64,000 nt of DNA from Rhodanobacter thiooxydans (GTDB taxonomy: Bacteria > Pseudomonadota > Gammaproteobacteria > Xanthomonadales > Rhodanobacteraceae). The translations under genes were made by a program, and so were the position numbers. Shown piece by piece: positions 48,304 to 57,984 of the stretch. Each line of letters begins with the position of its first letter. The first letter of the stretch is position 1. Below the pieces are notes generated by a model. That model searched no databases, was not told the origin of the DNA, and saw only the letters and a list, made by a program, of their open reading frames with translations. Location: assembly GCF_021545845.1 (NCBI RefSeq), contig NZ_CP088923.1:1860001-1924000 (forward strand), given 5' to 3'.

Positions 48304-48990
48304 TCACGGCGTGATCGCGTCGAAATCGCGATAGACCGCATGGCGCGGCGCATCGGGCAGCGCCTGCGGCTCGCGCACCAGCCAGCCGGTGTGGAAGCCG
48401 GCCGCCTGCGCGGCGTCGAGTTCTTCCACGATGTCGGACAGGAACAGCAGGTGGCGCGGCTGCTCGCCGATGGCGTCGGCGATGCGCCGATAGGATTCGA
48501 CCTCGCGCTTCGGGCCGGTCTCGGTATCGAAGTAGCCGGCGAACAGCGCGCCCAGGTCGCCGGCCTCGCTGTGGCGGAAAAACAGTTTCTGCGCCGGCAC
48601 CGAGCCGGAGGAGTAGACGTACAGGCGCAGTCCGTCGGCGCGCCAGTCGCGCAGCCGCGCGGCGACTTCCGGATAGATGTGCGCGCGGTAGTCGCCGGCC
48701 TCATAGCCGTCCTTCCAGATCATGCCCTGCAGCGCCTTCAGCGCGGTGGACTTGCGGTCCTGGTCGATCCACTTGAGCAGCAACTCGATGACGTCCTGGC
48801 GATGGGCCTCCACCAGCCCGGCCTCCAAGGCAGCTTCGTGCAGCCAGTGCTGCACCTCGGGCTTGTCGCCGTGGGTTTCGACGAAGGCCGGCAGCCGCTT
48901 GCGCGCGTAGGGGAACAGCACCTCGCGCACGAAGTCGATCGAGCTGGTGGTGCCTTCGATGTCGGTGACGATGGCGCGGATTTCGATCAT
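48304..48990 (-). CDS. mtnC: Enolase-phosphatase E1 (methionine salvage)
   Basis: HAD enzyme that converts diketo-methylthiopentyl phosphate to acireductone. About 228 residues. The nucleophile motif is VTDIEGTTSSIDFV, motif II is YVYSSGSVPAQK, and motif III/IV is LFLSDIVEELDAA. ATG 48990 is preferred; the extended frame upstream lies in REP sequence. Confidence 0.95.
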   Translation of the reverse strand: MIEIRAIVTDIEGTTSSIDFVREVLFPYARKRLPAFVETHGDKPEVQHWLHEAALEAGLVEAHRQDVIELLLKWIDQDRKSTALKALQGMIWKDGYEAGDYRAHIYPEVAARLRDWRADGLRLYVYSSGSVPAQKLFFRHSEAGDLGALFAGYFDTETGPKREVESYRRIADAIGEQPRHLLFLSDIVEELDAAQAAGFHTGWLVREPQALPDAPRHAVYRDFDAITP

Positions 48991-49040
48991 GGATTCGGGA
49001 TCCGGGTTCGGGAAGAGCATCGCCCGCGAGCGGGCTCCTA
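48991..49040. repeat. REP half (family A) with GATTCGGG tandem, between mtnD and mtnC
   Basis: Degenerate copies of the GGATTCGGG heptamer are followed by GCATCGCCCGCGAGCGGGCTCCTA. On the minus strand the element starts with TAGGAGCCCG, whose TAG is the mtnD stop codon. Confidence 0.8.
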
Positions 49041-49589
49041 CACGGCAGGCGCCATGCGCGGGAAGCGCTCGGCGATCGTGTCGCCGGTGAAGTTGGCTAC
49101 CCAGCCTTCCTTGTTGGTGAACAGGCGGATCGCCACGAAGTAGGGCGCTTCGCCCATGTCGAACCAGTGCCGGGTGCCGTCGGGCACGCCGATCAGGTCA
49201 CCCTGCTCGCACAGGATGTCGTAGACCTTGCCGCCGAGATGCAGGGTGAACTGGCCGGAGCCGGCGACGAAAAAGCGCACCTCGTCTTCGCTGTGGGTGT
49301 GCTCGCTGAGGAACTTCTGGCGCAGCGCGGCGCGGTCAGGGTGGTCCGGGGTGAGACTGATCACGTCCACGGCCTGGTAGCCCTCCTCGCCCATCAGCCG
49401 GTCGATGTCGCCGCGGTAGGCGGCGATCACCTCGTCCTGGCTGGCGCCCGGGATGATCGGCTGGCTTGCTTCCCACTGCTCGAAGCGGACACCGGCCCTG
49501 GCGAGTTCCGCGACGATCGCGGCGTGTTCGTCGATCACCGTCAGCGGCGATTGCGGTCGGGTTTCGTCGAAGATACGCAGGCGGCTCAT
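49038..49589 (-). CDS. mtnD: Acireductone dioxygenase
   Basis: Cupin enzyme that forms the keto acid precursor of methionine (Fe form) or an off-pathway product (Ni form). About 183 residues. Metal ligands His97, His99 and Glu103 are in [12 protein letters not shown], with a fourth His in GTRHWFD. The TAG stop is the first three bases of a REP unit. The start overlaps the mtnB stop (ATGA). Confidence 0.95.
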   Translation of the reverse strand: MSRLRIFDETRPQSPLTVIDEHAAIVAELARAGVRFEQWEASQPIIPGASQDEVIAAYRGDIDRLMGEEGYQAVDVISLTPDHPDRAALRQKFLSEHTHSEDEVRFFVAGSGQFTLHLGGKVYDILCEQGDLIGVPDGTRHWFDMGEAPYFVAIRLFTNKEGWVANFTGDTIAERFPRMAPAV

Positions 49590-50236
49590 GATGCCCTCAG
49601 TCTTTTCAGGTCAAGTTCGCAGCCGAGCAGGAACTCCAGCGCTTCCAGATGGCGCCGGGTCTCGGCCATGTCGCGGCCCCAGGTGTAGATGCCGTGGCCG
49701 TCGATCAGGTAGGCATGCAGCGGCTTGCCGGTGTCCAGCCAGGCGTCGACCCGGGCCACCAGCTCGGGCATGTGCTGGGTGTTCGGGAACACCGGGATCT
49801 CCAGCACGCTTTCGTGGGTGTGGTAGCCGGCGATCGCCTTCTGCAGTTCCCAGCCCTGCAGGCGGATCACCCCGTCGGCGGCGAACAGCCGCGAGGCCAC
49901 GCTCTGCACGTGCGAGTGGGTGTGCAGCACCACGTTCATCTCCGGCCAGCGTCGGTAGATCTGGGTGTGCAGCGCCGTTTCGGCGCTGGGGCGGGCGTCG
50001 GTGCCGACCGCATGGCCGTCCAGGTCGATCAGCATGATGTCGCCGCGGCCCAGCCGGCCCTTGTGCCTACCGGAGACGGTGATCGCCGCGTGGCCGGCGT
50101 CGACCCGCATGGAGAAATTGCTGCTGGTGGCCGGCGTCCAGCCCATCGCCGACAGCTCGCGTGCGGCGTCGGCGATGGCGTCGGCGCAGCGTTCGAACAC
50201 GCTGGCGGGGATCGCAGCTGGCAGGGTCTGGCTCAT
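49586..50236 (-). CDS. mtnB: Methylthioribulose-1-phosphate dehydratase
   Basis: Class II aldolase-family zinc enzyme, about 216 residues. The metal-binding HTHSHVQS and the downstream His in [15 protein letters not shown] are visible, as is SSNFSMRVD near the N-terminus. ATG 50236 is chosen; the longer frame crosses the operator upstream. mtnB-mtnD-mtnC form one transcript; the other salvage genes (mtnN/mtnK/mtnA) are not here. Confidence 0.94.
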   Translation of the reverse strand: MSQTLPAAIPASVFERCADAIADAARELSAMGWTPATSSNFSMRVDAGHAAITVSGRHKGRLGRGDIMLIDLDGHAVGTDARPSAETALHTQIYRRWPEMNVVLHTHSHVQSVASRLFAADGVIRLQGWELQKAIAGYHTHESVLEIPVFPNTQHMPELVARVDAWLDTGKPLHAYLIDGHGIYTWGRDMAETRRHLEALEFLLGCELDLKRLRAS

Positions 50237-50240
50237 GCGG

Positions 50241-50262
50241 TTTGGACGTCCAAATGGACGTT
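50241..50262 (-). promoter_or_regulatory. met-box-like palindrome upstream of mtnB
   Basis: TTTGGACGTCCAAA is a perfect 14-base palindrome followed by TGGACGTT, a second half-related 8-mer. GGACGTCC is similar to the met box AGACGTCT. A minus-strand -10-like TATAGT lies at 50271-50266, so the site overlaps the likely start of transcription and would repress. The regulator is not identified. Confidence 0.6.
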
Positions 50263-50401
50263 GACTATACCATGTGCTGCTGTGCGACCGTGCTGTAATG
50301 AGATCCATTCTCGCAAGTCAGGGAAGATTTGGACGGCGGGCGTACCATCGGCGAGGATCCGGCGCGGGGTGTGCCGGACAGATTCCGACGGAGGCTTGCC
50401 C

Positions 50402-50734
50402 ATGTCGAAAGAACAAGATATCGAATCACGTCGCCGGTTCCTCAAGGTGGCTGCCGGCACCACGGCAGCTGCCGTGGTCATGGGCAGCCTGCCGCGCTTT
50501 GCGCGGGCGGCGGATCTGCCGGCACTGAGCGAGTCGGATCCGACCGCGAAGGCGCTGGGCTACGTGGAGGATGCCACCAAGACCACCAACGCGAAGCACA
50601 AGGCTGGCGACGACTGCACCAACTGCCAGTTCTACAGTGGCGGCGCCACCGGCCGCGGCCCGTGCCAGTTGTTCCCGGGCAAATCGGTGAATGCGAAGGG
50701 CTGGTGCGTGTCGCACACGCCGAAGAAAGCCTGA
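50402..50734 (+). CDS. High-potential iron-sulfur protein (HiPIP)
   Basis: Soluble periplasmic electron carrier. About 110 residues. The Tat signal is SRRRFLKVAAGTTAA (twin Arg at residues 10-12), cleaved near ARA-AD. The 4Fe-4S cluster cysteines are Cys72, Cys75, Cys88 and Cys102 (CTNC...PCQ...GWC), with the usual HiPIP spacing. It may serve the cytochrome bc1-oxidase chain. A strong terminator follows. Confidence 0.93.
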   Translation: MSKEQDIESRRRFLKVAAGTTAAAVVMGSLPRFARAADLPALSESDPTAKALGYVEDATKTTNAKHKAGDDCTNCQFYSGGATGRGPCQLFPGKSVNAKGWCVSHTPKKA

Positions 50735-50761
50735 TCGCGTCAATCCAGAGGCTTGTATCGA

Positions 50762-50788
50762 AAGGCCGGCGTATCGCCGGCCTTTTCG
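50762..50788 (+). terminator. Intrinsic terminator after the HiPIP gene
   Basis: AAGGCCGGCG-TAT-CGCCGGCCTT followed by TTCG, a 10-bp stem with T-rich end. Confidence 0.85.
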
Positions 50789-50934
50789 TTTCTGCGGGCG
50801 AGACGTGTTACGCGGGCAAAAGTGCGGCCCGGACACACCAGGCTGAGGAGCTACCCACCTGACGCGCCGAGCCGCGATCCGGGGCCCACTGCCAAGTGAT
50901 CAACCCGCGGACTGAGGATGATACTACCGAGTTC

Positions 50935-51121
50935 GCCGAATGGGCGACCGGTCCCGCGGTTCCTCTTGGAAAATTCTCATTAATTCATTGAAACTAAAGA
51001 AGATATTTCAGCTCTCCTGGAAATTTTCGAGAATTCATTAGGTATCGACAGATAAGTGCTGTTTGCAGTATTTTGGCGGTCTTTGCAGAAAATACGATTT
51101 TTTCTGCGCTATTCGGCGAAA
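50935..51121. other. AT-rich gene-free stretch before the permease gene
   Basis: The gap between the HiPIP terminator and the permease stop (about 330 bases) holds no supported gene. From ~50965 to 51120 it is markedly AT-rich compared with its surroundings. It contains the repeats GAAAATTCTCATTAATTCATTG and GGAAATTTTCGAGAATTCATTAG and the hairpin GCAGAAAATACGATTTTTTCTGC, which may terminate the permease transcript. Confidence 0.5.
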
Positions 51122-52606
51122 TTACGCATCGGTGGAAGGGGCGTCCGCCATCGAGTCGCGCAGGTGGCTGTGCCGGTTGCCATAGCTGAAATAGATCACC
51201 AACCCGATCAGGGTCCAGGCGATCATCAGCGACCAGTTGTACCAGGCCATGGTGGACAGCAGGGCGAGGCAGCTGAGGATGCCGAGCGTGCAGACCACCG
51301 GCGCGAACGGCACGCGGAATGTGCGCGGCAGCTCCGGCCGGGTATGCCGCAGGATCCACACGCCGGCACAGACCGCCATGAACGCGATCAGCGTGCCCAT
51401 CGACACCAGATCGCCCAGCACATCCAGCGGGAAGATCGCCGCGAGCAGGGCGATGCCCGCACCGGTGATCAGCGTATTCAGGTGCGGCGTGCGGTAGCGC
51501 GGGTGGATTCGCGTGAATATCTTGGGCAGCATGCCGTCGCGGCCCATGATCATGAAGATGCGCGGCTGCGCGATGATCATCACCAGCACCACCGACGACA
51601 GGCCGAGCAGTGCGCCGACCTCCACCAGCCAGCGCAGCCATTCCAGCTGCGGGTGACCATGCAGGGCGGTCACCACCGGCTCATCGGTACCGAGCAGGGT
51701 GTACGAAGTCAGCCCGGTCATCACCGCGGCCATCGAGATGTACAGCACGGTGCAGATCGCCAGCGAGGCGAGGATGCCGATCGGCAGGTCGCGCTGCGGG
51801 TTGCGCGACTCCTGTGCGGCCACCGAGGTCGCCTCGAAGCCGATGTAGGCGAAGAACACCATCGCCGCGCCGCGCAGCACGCCGGGCCAGCCGTATTTGT
51901 AGTGACCCTGCGACTCGGGCACGAACGGGGTCCAGTTGGACGGGTCGACGTAGCGCCAGCCGACCACGATCACCAGGGTAATCAGGCCGACCTTGAGCGC
52001 CACCATCGCGGTGTTCGCCAGGCTCGACTCGCGGATGCCGACATAGCAGATCCAGGTCAGCAGCAGGATCAGCACCACCGCCGGCAGGTTGAACAGCGCG
52101 CCGGTGGCGACCAGCTGGTGGTCGGCGGTAAAGGTCAGCGGCGCATTGGTCAGTGCCGCGGGCAGGCTCAGGTCCATGTTGAAGGTGGTGCCGATATGCT
52201 GGAGCAGGCTGAGGAAATAGCCGGTCCAGCTCACCGCCACCGCCGAGGCGGACACGCCGTATTCCAGTACCAGGTTCCAGCCGATGAACCACGCCATCAG
52301 TTCGCCGAGCGTGGCGTAGGCGTAGGAATAGGCGCTGCCAGAAACCGGGATCAGCGTGGCGAATTCGGCGTAGCACAGCGCGGTGAACGTGCTGCAGATC
52401 GCTGCCAGGATGAACGACAGGATCACCGCCGGACCGGCATGGTCGGCCGCGGCCTGTCCGGTGATCACGAAGATGCCGCCGCCGATCACCGCGCCGATGC
52501 CCAGCGCGGTCAGCCCCCAGGGGCCGAGCGTGCGGCGCAGGGTAGGCCCGTGCGTGTCGTCGGGTTCGTTGAAGTCGGTCTTGCGGGCGAGCAGTTGCTT
52601 GAGCAT
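51122..52606 (-). CDS. APC-superfamily amino acid permease (cationic-type)
   Basis: About 494 residues with twelve or more hydrophobic helices. The APC signatures are GIGAVIGGGIFVITGQAAADHAGPA (TM1) and AYIGFEATSVAAQESRNPQRDLPIGI (TM6-loop). It resembles the CAT/YfnA subgroup. The substrate is unproven. Its start lies seven bases from the second copy of the inverted-repeat element. It is a diverged relative of the next permease. Confidence 0.9.
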   Translation of the reverse strand: MLKQLLARKTDFNEPDDTHGPTLRRTLGPWGLTALGIGAVIGGGIFVITGQAAADHAGPAVILSFILAAICSTFTALCYAEFATLIPVSGSAYSYAYATLGELMAWFIGWNLVLEYGVSASAVAVSWTGYFLSLLQHIGTTFNMDLSLPAALTNAPLTFTADHQLVATGALFNLPAVVLILLLTWICYVGIRESSLANTAMVALKVGLITLVIVVGWRYVDPSNWTPFVPESQGHYKYGWPGVLRGAAMVFFAYIGFEATSVAAQESRNPQRDLPIGILASLAICTVLYISMAAVMTGLTSYTLLGTDEPVVTALHGHPQLEWLRWLVEVGALLGLSSVVLVMIIAQPRIFMIMGRDGMLPKIFTRIHPRYRTPHLNTLITGAGIALLAAIFPLDVLGDLVSMGTLIAFMAVCAGVWILRHTRPELPRTFRVPFAPVVCTLGILSCLALLSTMAWYNWSLMIAWTLIGLVIYFSYGNRHSHLRDSMADAPSTDA

Positions 52607-52612
52607 GGGGTC

Positions 52613-52904
52613 AGAGCCTGTTCAATGTCTCTATATGGCCCGCGCCGGGAGCTGTTTGCGCGCAGGCCAAGGAAGAACGAGGGAGTGGAGGTCGATCCAC
52701 GACCGAGTAATGACGCAGGAATGCGGGCAAACAGCCCCGGCCCTTCGGGTTGCCTTGCCGTGGCTGCCATGCGGCAGCGCGCGGCTTGGCCCCTGCCTTC
52801 GCAGGGTCAGGCTCTGCCAGCCAGGCAGGCGCTGCGCCACGCGCCGCCATCTGACGGCCACGGCAAGACAACGCGGGCCATGTAGAGACATTGAACAAGG
52901 CTCT
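52613..52904. repeat. Inverted-repeat element, copy 2 (MITE-like, 292 bp)
   Basis: Ends read AGAGCCTGTTCAATGTCTC and GAGACATTGAACAAGGCTCT. The interior is nearly the same as in copy 1 (1361-1628), except for an extra ~24 bases with a small hairpin CCCTGC-CTTC-GCAGGG. It lies between two permease genes of the same orientation. Nothing else is visible in this gap. Confidence 0.8.
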
Positions 52905-52949
52905 TGTGGACGTGCCGGCGGCGTAGCGATCAGCATGCGTCGGGCGGGA

Positions 52950-54434
52950 TCAGTCCGCTTCGACGCCGCGAGCCAGGTGGCTCTTGCGGTGGCCGTACAG
53001 GTAGTACACCACCAGGCCGATCGCACCCCACGCGAAGAAGGTGATCTTGGCTTCCTTCGACAGGTTGAGGAACAGCAGCAGGCAGCCGATGATCGCCAGT
53101 GGGCAGATCAGCCACGGCAGCGGGGTACGGAACGGACGCGGGCGCCCGGGCTGGGTGCGGCGCAGGATCAGCACGCCCACCGCCACCATGATGAACGCGA
53201 ACAGCGTGCCCGAGTTGGTGATGTCGGCGAGGATGCCCACCGGGAACAGCGCGCCGAACAGCGAGACGAAGGTGCCGGTGATTAGGGTGATTACGTGCGG
53301 CGTGTGGAAGCGCGGATGGATCTTGGCCAGCTTGCTGGGCAGCAGGCCGTCGCGTGACATGGTGAAGAAGATGCGGGTCTGGCCGTAGGTCATGGTCAGG
53401 ATCACCGACGGCAGCGCGATGCCGGCGGCGAAGGCGATGAAGGCGGCGGTATTGGTGTAGCCGAGCAGGCGCACCACGTGGGCCAGCGCCTCCTTGCTGC
53501 ACACCAGCGCGTCCGAACCCTGGCAGGCCGCGGCGAACGCCGGGGTGCCCGGCTCCAGCGCCAGTCCGTCCGGACCCATCATCGGCTGTGAACCCACCGA
53601 GCCCACCGCGGCGTAGCTCACCAGCAGGTAGTAGATGGTGCACACGCTCAGCGAGGCGATCAGGGCGATCGGGATGTTGCGGTTCGGGTTGCGGGTTTCC
53701 TCGGCCGCGGTGGAGATGGCGTCGAAGCCGATGTAGGCGAACACGATGGAAGCCGCCGCGCCCAGCACGCCGATGCCGCCCATCGGGCTGCCCCAGCCGT
53801 TCGGCACGAACGGCGTGAAGTTCTGATCCTTCACCGCCGGCAAAACGATGATGATGAAGACGGTGAGCGCGACGATCTTGACCAGCACCAGTACGGTATT
53901 GACCGTAGCCGATTTCGAGGTGCCGATCACCAGCAGGCCGGTGACCGCCAGGCCGATCAGGCAGGCCAGCAGGTTGAAGCTGCCGCCGTCCATCGGGCCT
54001 ACCTGCAGGAAGTGCGGCAAGCCGAATCCAGCGTGCGTAAGAAGGCCGTTGACGTAGCCGGCCCAGCCCACGCACACCGTGCTGGCGGCGATGGTGTACT
54101 CCAGCACCAGCGCCCAGCCCACCATCCAGGCGGTGGTCTCGCCGAGCACGCCGTAGGTGTAGGTGTAGGCCGAGCCGGCCACCGGCACCATCGAGGCGAG
54201 TTCGGCGTAGGCCAGCGCAGCGAACGCGCACACCACTGCGGCGATCACGAACGCGATCATCATGCCGGGGCCGGCCTTCTGGCCTGCCTCGGCGGTGAGC
54301 ACAAAGATGCCGGTGCCGATGATCGCGCCGATGCCAAGCATGGTGAGCTGGAAGGCGCCGAGTTGACGGGTGAGGCCTTTCTTCTCCGTCGTGGCGATGA
54401 TCTGGTCGATCGGTTTGATGCGCTTGAACAGCAT
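52950..54434 (-). CDS. APC-superfamily amino acid permease
   Basis: About 494 residues. TM1 signature GIGAIIGTGIFVLTAEAGQKAGPGMM and the loop FAYIGFDAISTAAEETRNPNRNIPIAL mark the same CAT/YfnA-like group as the neighbouring permease. It has an external loop with two Cys (AACQGSDALVC). ATG 54434 is chosen; a longer frame exists but homologues start near MLFKRIKPIDQ. It is divergent from the Nudix gene. Confidence 0.9.
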   Translation of the reverse strand: MLFKRIKPIDQIIATTEKKGLTRQLGAFQLTMLGIGAIIGTGIFVLTAEAGQKAGPGMMIAFVIAAVVCAFAALAYAELASMVPVAGSAYTYTYGVLGETTAWMVGWALVLEYTIAASTVCVGWAGYVNGLLTHAGFGLPHFLQVGPMDGGSFNLLACLIGLAVTGLLVIGTSKSATVNTVLVLVKIVALTVFIIIVLPAVKDQNFTPFVPNGWGSPMGGIGVLGAAASIVFAYIGFDAISTAAEETRNPNRNIPIALIASLSVCTIYYLLVSYAAVGSVGSQPMMGPDGLALEPGTPAFAAACQGSDALVCSKEALAHVVRLLGYTNTAAFIAFAAGIALPSVILTMTYGQTRIFFTMSRDGLLPSKLAKIHPRFHTPHVITLITGTFVSLFGALFPVGILADITNSGTLFAFIMVAVGVLILRRTQPGRPRPFRTPLPWLICPLAIIGCLLLFLNLSKEAKITFFAWGAIGLVVYYLYGHRKSHLARGVEAD

Positions 54435-54599
54435 GCAGCGGCTCCCCCGGGGAAAACAGCGACGCCGCGCTCGAACGGAAACGCGACGAAGAGGGACGCG
54501 ACGAGCCGACGGACGGCCAACCTTAGCGGAGCGATGGAAGGGGTACAAGACGCGATGCAGCTAGAATGGCCGCTGTTTTTCCACCACCTGCCACCAGCC

Positions 54600-55151
54600 A
54601 TGCCATCGCATTTTCCGCAGCTGGGCGCTGCATTGGACGACTATCGCGCACGCCATCCCGGAGACGGCGAGCTGGTTGCCGCCTTCAATGTTTTCCTCGC
54701 GTCGCATGCCGCGGTGTTCGAGCGCAGCCATCTGCTGGGCCACTTCACCGGCTCGGCCTGGCTGGTCAGCGCGAATGGCGGGCGCGTGCTGCTGATGCAC
54801 CACCGCAAGCTGGACCGCTGGCTGCAGCCCGGTGGCCACGCCGACGGTGATGCCGAGCTGGCAAGCGTGGCACTGCGCGAGGCGCGGGAGGAGACCGGCG
54901 TGGCCGGCCTGCGTGTCGAGGGCGGCATCTTCGACCTCGACCGGCATCGCATCCCAGCACGCGGCAGCGAGCCGGAACACTGGCACTACGACGTGCGCTA
55001 CGTGGTGCGCGCTGGTGCGGACGAGTGCTTCACGATCAACCAGGAATCCCGTGCGCTGGCCTGGCGACCGGTTGTCGAGGTGGCGAAGGACGAAAGCCTG
55101 GACGTTTCGTTGCGGCGCATGGCGCGCAAGTGGCTCACCCGTCACTCGTAG
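54600..55151 (+). CDS. Nudix hydrolase
   Basis: About 183 residues. The Nudix box is in GGHADGDAELASVALREAREETGV (residues ~81-104), with the REAREETG core. It hydrolyses nucleoside-diphosphate derivatives; the substrate is unknown. ATG 54600 is preferred over in-frame ATG 54555, because a -10-like TAGAAT lies between them. The TAG stop is the first bases of a REP pair that also ends the convergent haaO/nbaC gene. Confidence 0.87.
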   Translation: MPSHFPQLGAALDDYRARHPGDGELVAAFNVFLASHAAVFERSHLLGHFTGSAWLVSANGGRVLLMHHRKLDRWLQPGGHADGDAELASVALREAREETGVAGLRVEGGIFDLDRHRIPARGSEPEHWHYDVRYVVRAGADECFTINQESRALAWRPVVEVAKDESLDVSLRRMARKWLTRHS

Positions 55152-55234
55152 GAGCCCGCTCGCGGGCGATGCATTAAGAGCTGGGATTCGGGATTCGGGA
55201 TTCGCAAGAGCTATCGCCCGCGAGCGGGCTCCTA
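55149..55234. repeat. REP pair (family A) shared by two convergent genes
   Basis: TAGGAGCCCGCTCGCGGGCGATGC at the left and GCCCGCGAGCGGGCTCCTA at the right, around three copies of GGATTCG. Left TAG is the stop of the Nudix gene; right TAG (minus strand) is the stop of the 3-hydroxyanthranilate dioxygenase gene. Confidence 0.88.
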
Positions 55235-55753
55235 CCCATATCTCGCTGGCGCCGGGTTGAGGTGGCCGCAGGCGGTGCAGGTGCGCGCCTTGCGCGAGCG
55301 GTAGAAGCGCTCGAACACCGGCGGGAAGTCGCGCTCGATGCTGTCCAGCACGAAATATTCCTCGTACAGCTTGTGGTTGCAGCGCTCGCAGAACCACATC
55401 AGGCCGTCCTTTTCGCCGGCGGTGCGGAGGCGCTCGATCACCAGCCCGATGGAGCCGGCGGCGCGGTTGGGTGAATGCGGCACGCGCGGTGGCAGGTAGA
55501 AGATCTCGCCGGCGCGCAGCGGTATGTCGCGGGCTACGCCTTCGTCCTGCACCTTCAGCGTGATCTCGCCCTCGAGCTGGTAGAAGAACTCGGGGCCTTC
55601 ATCGTAGTGATAGTCGGTGCGCGCGTTTGGTCCGCCCACGATCATGATGATGAAGTCGCCGTCGACGATGCATTTGTTGCCCACCGGCGGCTTCAGCAGG
55701 TGGCGGTGTTCCTCGATCCAGCGCTGCAGGTTGATGGGCGGGGGCAGGGCCAT
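55232..55753 (-). CDS. nbaC: 3-hydroxyanthranilate 3,4-dioxygenase
   Basis: Opens the ring of 3-hydroxyanthranilate on the kynurenine route to quinolinate/NAD or to 2-nitrobenzoate-type degradation. About 173 residues. The iron ligands are His49, Glu55 and His93 ([16 protein letters not shown] and PHSPNR). The bacterial C-terminal rubredoxin-like site is CERC and CTAC. No other kynurenine gene is in the window. Its stop lies in the REP. parE follows upstream with a 46-base gap. Confidence 0.93.
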   Translation of the reverse strand: MALPPPINLQRWIEEHRHLLKPPVGNKCIVDGDFIIMIVGGPNARTDYHYDEGPEFFYQLEGEITLKVQDEGVARDIPLRAGEIFYLPPRVPHSPNRAAGSIGLVIERLRTAGEKDGLMWFCERCNHKLYEEYFVLDSIERDFPPVFERFYRSRKARTCTACGHLNPAPARYG

Positions 55754-55799
55754 GGCGTTGCTCGCAGGTGACGCGTACATCTTAGCGCCAGCGTACGCA

Positions 55800-57689
55800 T
55801 CACACCTCCAGCGTGGCCAGGTCGCCCTTTTCCTCCAGCCAGGACTTGCGGTCGCCGGCGCGCTTCTTCGCCAGCAGCAGATCCATGAGGCGTGCGGTGC
55901 CGTCGCCGTCGTCCACGGTGAGCTGCACCAGCCGGCGGGTATCGGGGTGGATGGTCGATTCGCGCAGCTGCGGCGGGTTCATTTCGCCCAGGCCCTTGAA
56001 GCGGGTGGTGCTGACCGCGCCCTTCATCTTCTCGCGCTCGACCCGCTGCAGCATCGCTTCCTTCTCGGCCTCGTCGAGGCAGTAGAACACCTGCTTGCCC
56101 ACGTCGACGCGGAACAGCGGCGGCATCGCCACGAACACGTGGCCTTCGCTGACCAGCTTCGGGAAGTGCCTGAGGAACAGCGCGGACAGCAGGGTGGCGA
56201 TGTGCAGGCCGTCGGAGTCGGCATCGGCGAGGATGATCACCTTGCCGTAGCGCAGGCCGGAAAGGTCGTCCTTGCCCGGGTCGCAGCCGATCGCCACGGC
56301 GAGGTTGTGCACTTCCTCCGAAGCCAGCACCAAGGTGGATTCCACCTCCCAGGTGTTGAGGATCTTGCCGCGCAGCGGCAGGATCGCCTGGAACTCCTTG
56401 TCGCGCGCCTGCTTGGCGCTGCCGCCGGCGGAGTCGCCCTCGACCAGGAACAGCTCGGTGCGGCTGAGGTCGGTGGCGGTGCAGTCGGCCAGCTTGCCGG
56501 GCAGTTGCGGGCCCTGGGTGATCTTCTTGCGCACGATCTGCTTGGCCGCCTTCAACCGTGCGCTGGCGCGTTCGATCGCAAGCGTAGCGATGCGCTCGCC
56601 CATCTCCACGTTCTGGTTGAGCCACAGGCTGAAGGCGTCGTGGATGACGTTCTCGACCAGGCCGGCGGCGTGGCGCGAGGACAGCCGCTCCTTGGTCTGG
56701 CCGGCGAACTGCGGGTCCTGCAGCCGCGTGGACAGCACGAACGACAGCCGTTCCCACACGTCTTCCGGCGCCAGCTTGACGCCGCGCGGCAGCAGGTTGC
56801 GGATGTCGCAGAACTCACGCACCGCGGTGGTGAGGCCCGAGCGCAGGCCGTTGACGTGGGTGCCGCCCTGCGCGGTGGGGATCAGGTTGACGTAGCTCTC
56901 CTGCACCAGCTCGCCTTCCGGCAGCCAGGCCAGCGCCACTTCCAGGCCCTCGACGTCGCGCGCCATGTGATGCACGAACAAATCGTTCGGCAGCGCCTCG
57001 ATGCCGTCGAGTTCGCCGCGCAGGTAGTCGCGCAGACCGTCCTCGTAATGCCACTCGACGACTTCGCTCGAAGCCTCGTCGGTGAACTTCACGCTGAGGC
57101 CCGCGCACAGCACCGCCTTGGCGCGCAGCAGATGCTTGAGCTTCGCCAGCGAGATCTTCGGCGAATCGAAGTACTTCGCCTCGGGCCAGAAACGCAGGGT
57201 GGTGCCGCTGCGCTTCTTCGGCACGCTGCCGATCACTTCGAGCGGGCTGATCTTGTCGCCGTGCGCGAACACCATGCGGTACTCGGAACCGTCGCGGCGG
57301 ATGGTCACCTCGACCTTTTCCGACAGCGCGTTCACCACCGACACGCCCACGCCGTGCAGGCCGCCGGAGAAGTTGTAGTTCTTGCCGCTGAACTTACCGC
57401 CGGCGTGCAGCCGGGTCATGATCAGCTCGACGCCGGACACGCCCTCTTCGGGGTGGATGTCCACCGGCATGCCGCGGCCGTCGTCGCTCACTTCCACCGA
57501 GCCGTCGCCGTGCAGCACCACCTCGATCGCCGTCGCGTAGCCGGCCAGCGCCTCGTCCACCGAGTTGTCCACCACCTCCTGCACCAGATGGTTCGGGCGG
57601 GTGGTGTCGGTGTACATGCCGGGCCGGCGCTTGACCGGGTCCAGGCCGGAGAGGACTTCGATATCGGCGGCGTTGTAGCGACTGCTCAT
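55800..57689 (-). CDS. parE: DNA topoisomerase IV subunit B
   Basis: ATPase subunit of the decatenating topoisomerase. About 629 residues. The GHKL ATPase has [29 protein letters not shown] and [15 protein letters not shown]. The TOPRIM domain has [16 protein letters not shown] and DADSDGLHI, the ParE form (GyrB has DADVDGAH). Length and motifs fit ParE rather than GyrB. A 295-base gap to the lipoprotein gene holds its promoter region; I see no other element in it. Confidence 0.96.
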   Translation of the reverse strand: MSSRYNAADIEVLSGLDPVKRRPGMYTDTTRPNHLVQEVVDNSVDEALAGYATAIEVVLHGDGSVEVSDDGRGMPVDIHPEEGVSGVELIMTRLHAGGKFSGKNYNFSGGLHGVGVSVVNALSEKVEVTIRRDGSEYRMVFAHGDKISPLEVIGSVPKKRSGTTLRFWPEAKYFDSPKISLAKLKHLLRAKAVLCAGLSVKFTDEASSEVVEWHYEDGLRDYLRGELDGIEALPNDLFVHHMARDVEGLEVALAWLPEGELVQESYVNLIPTAQGGTHVNGLRSGLTTAVREFCDIRNLLPRGVKLAPEDVWERLSFVLSTRLQDPQFAGQTKERLSSRHAAGLVENVIHDAFSLWLNQNVEMGERIATLAIERASARLKAAKQIVRKKITQGPQLPGKLADCTATDLSRTELFLVEGDSAGGSAKQARDKEFQAILPLRGKILNTWEVESTLVLASEEVHNLAVAIGCDPGKDDLSGLRYGKVIILADADSDGLHIATLLSALFLRHFPKLVSEGHVFVAMPPLFRVDVGKQVFYCLDEAEKEAMLQRVEREKMKGAVSTTRFKGLGEMNPPQLRESTIHPDTRRLVQLTVDDGDGTARLMDLLLAKKRAGDRKSWLEEKGDLATLEV

Positions 57690-57984
57690 GCGGGTGTTTC
57701 GATGGAGAAAAGACGGTGAAGCATGGGGTGGCAGGCAGGCAGGGTCAAGCTGGCGGGCGAATGCGCCATGCCGACGGCGTTCGCGGCCGAAGAACCGGAC
57801 TCGGTGTTTGAATCGATCCTGGATGATGTCAACGATCGCTCCGTGTCGTGACATGGCGCAATTTATTGCGGTCCTGCGGCCGGCTTGTCGCTGCGCGGAA
57901 CGGGAGATTAGAGTTGCTCGCCAGCTCGCCATGCCGCTTCGGGCATGGCGTGATCTGGTCATCAGATCGAATCAGGGGAAAAGC

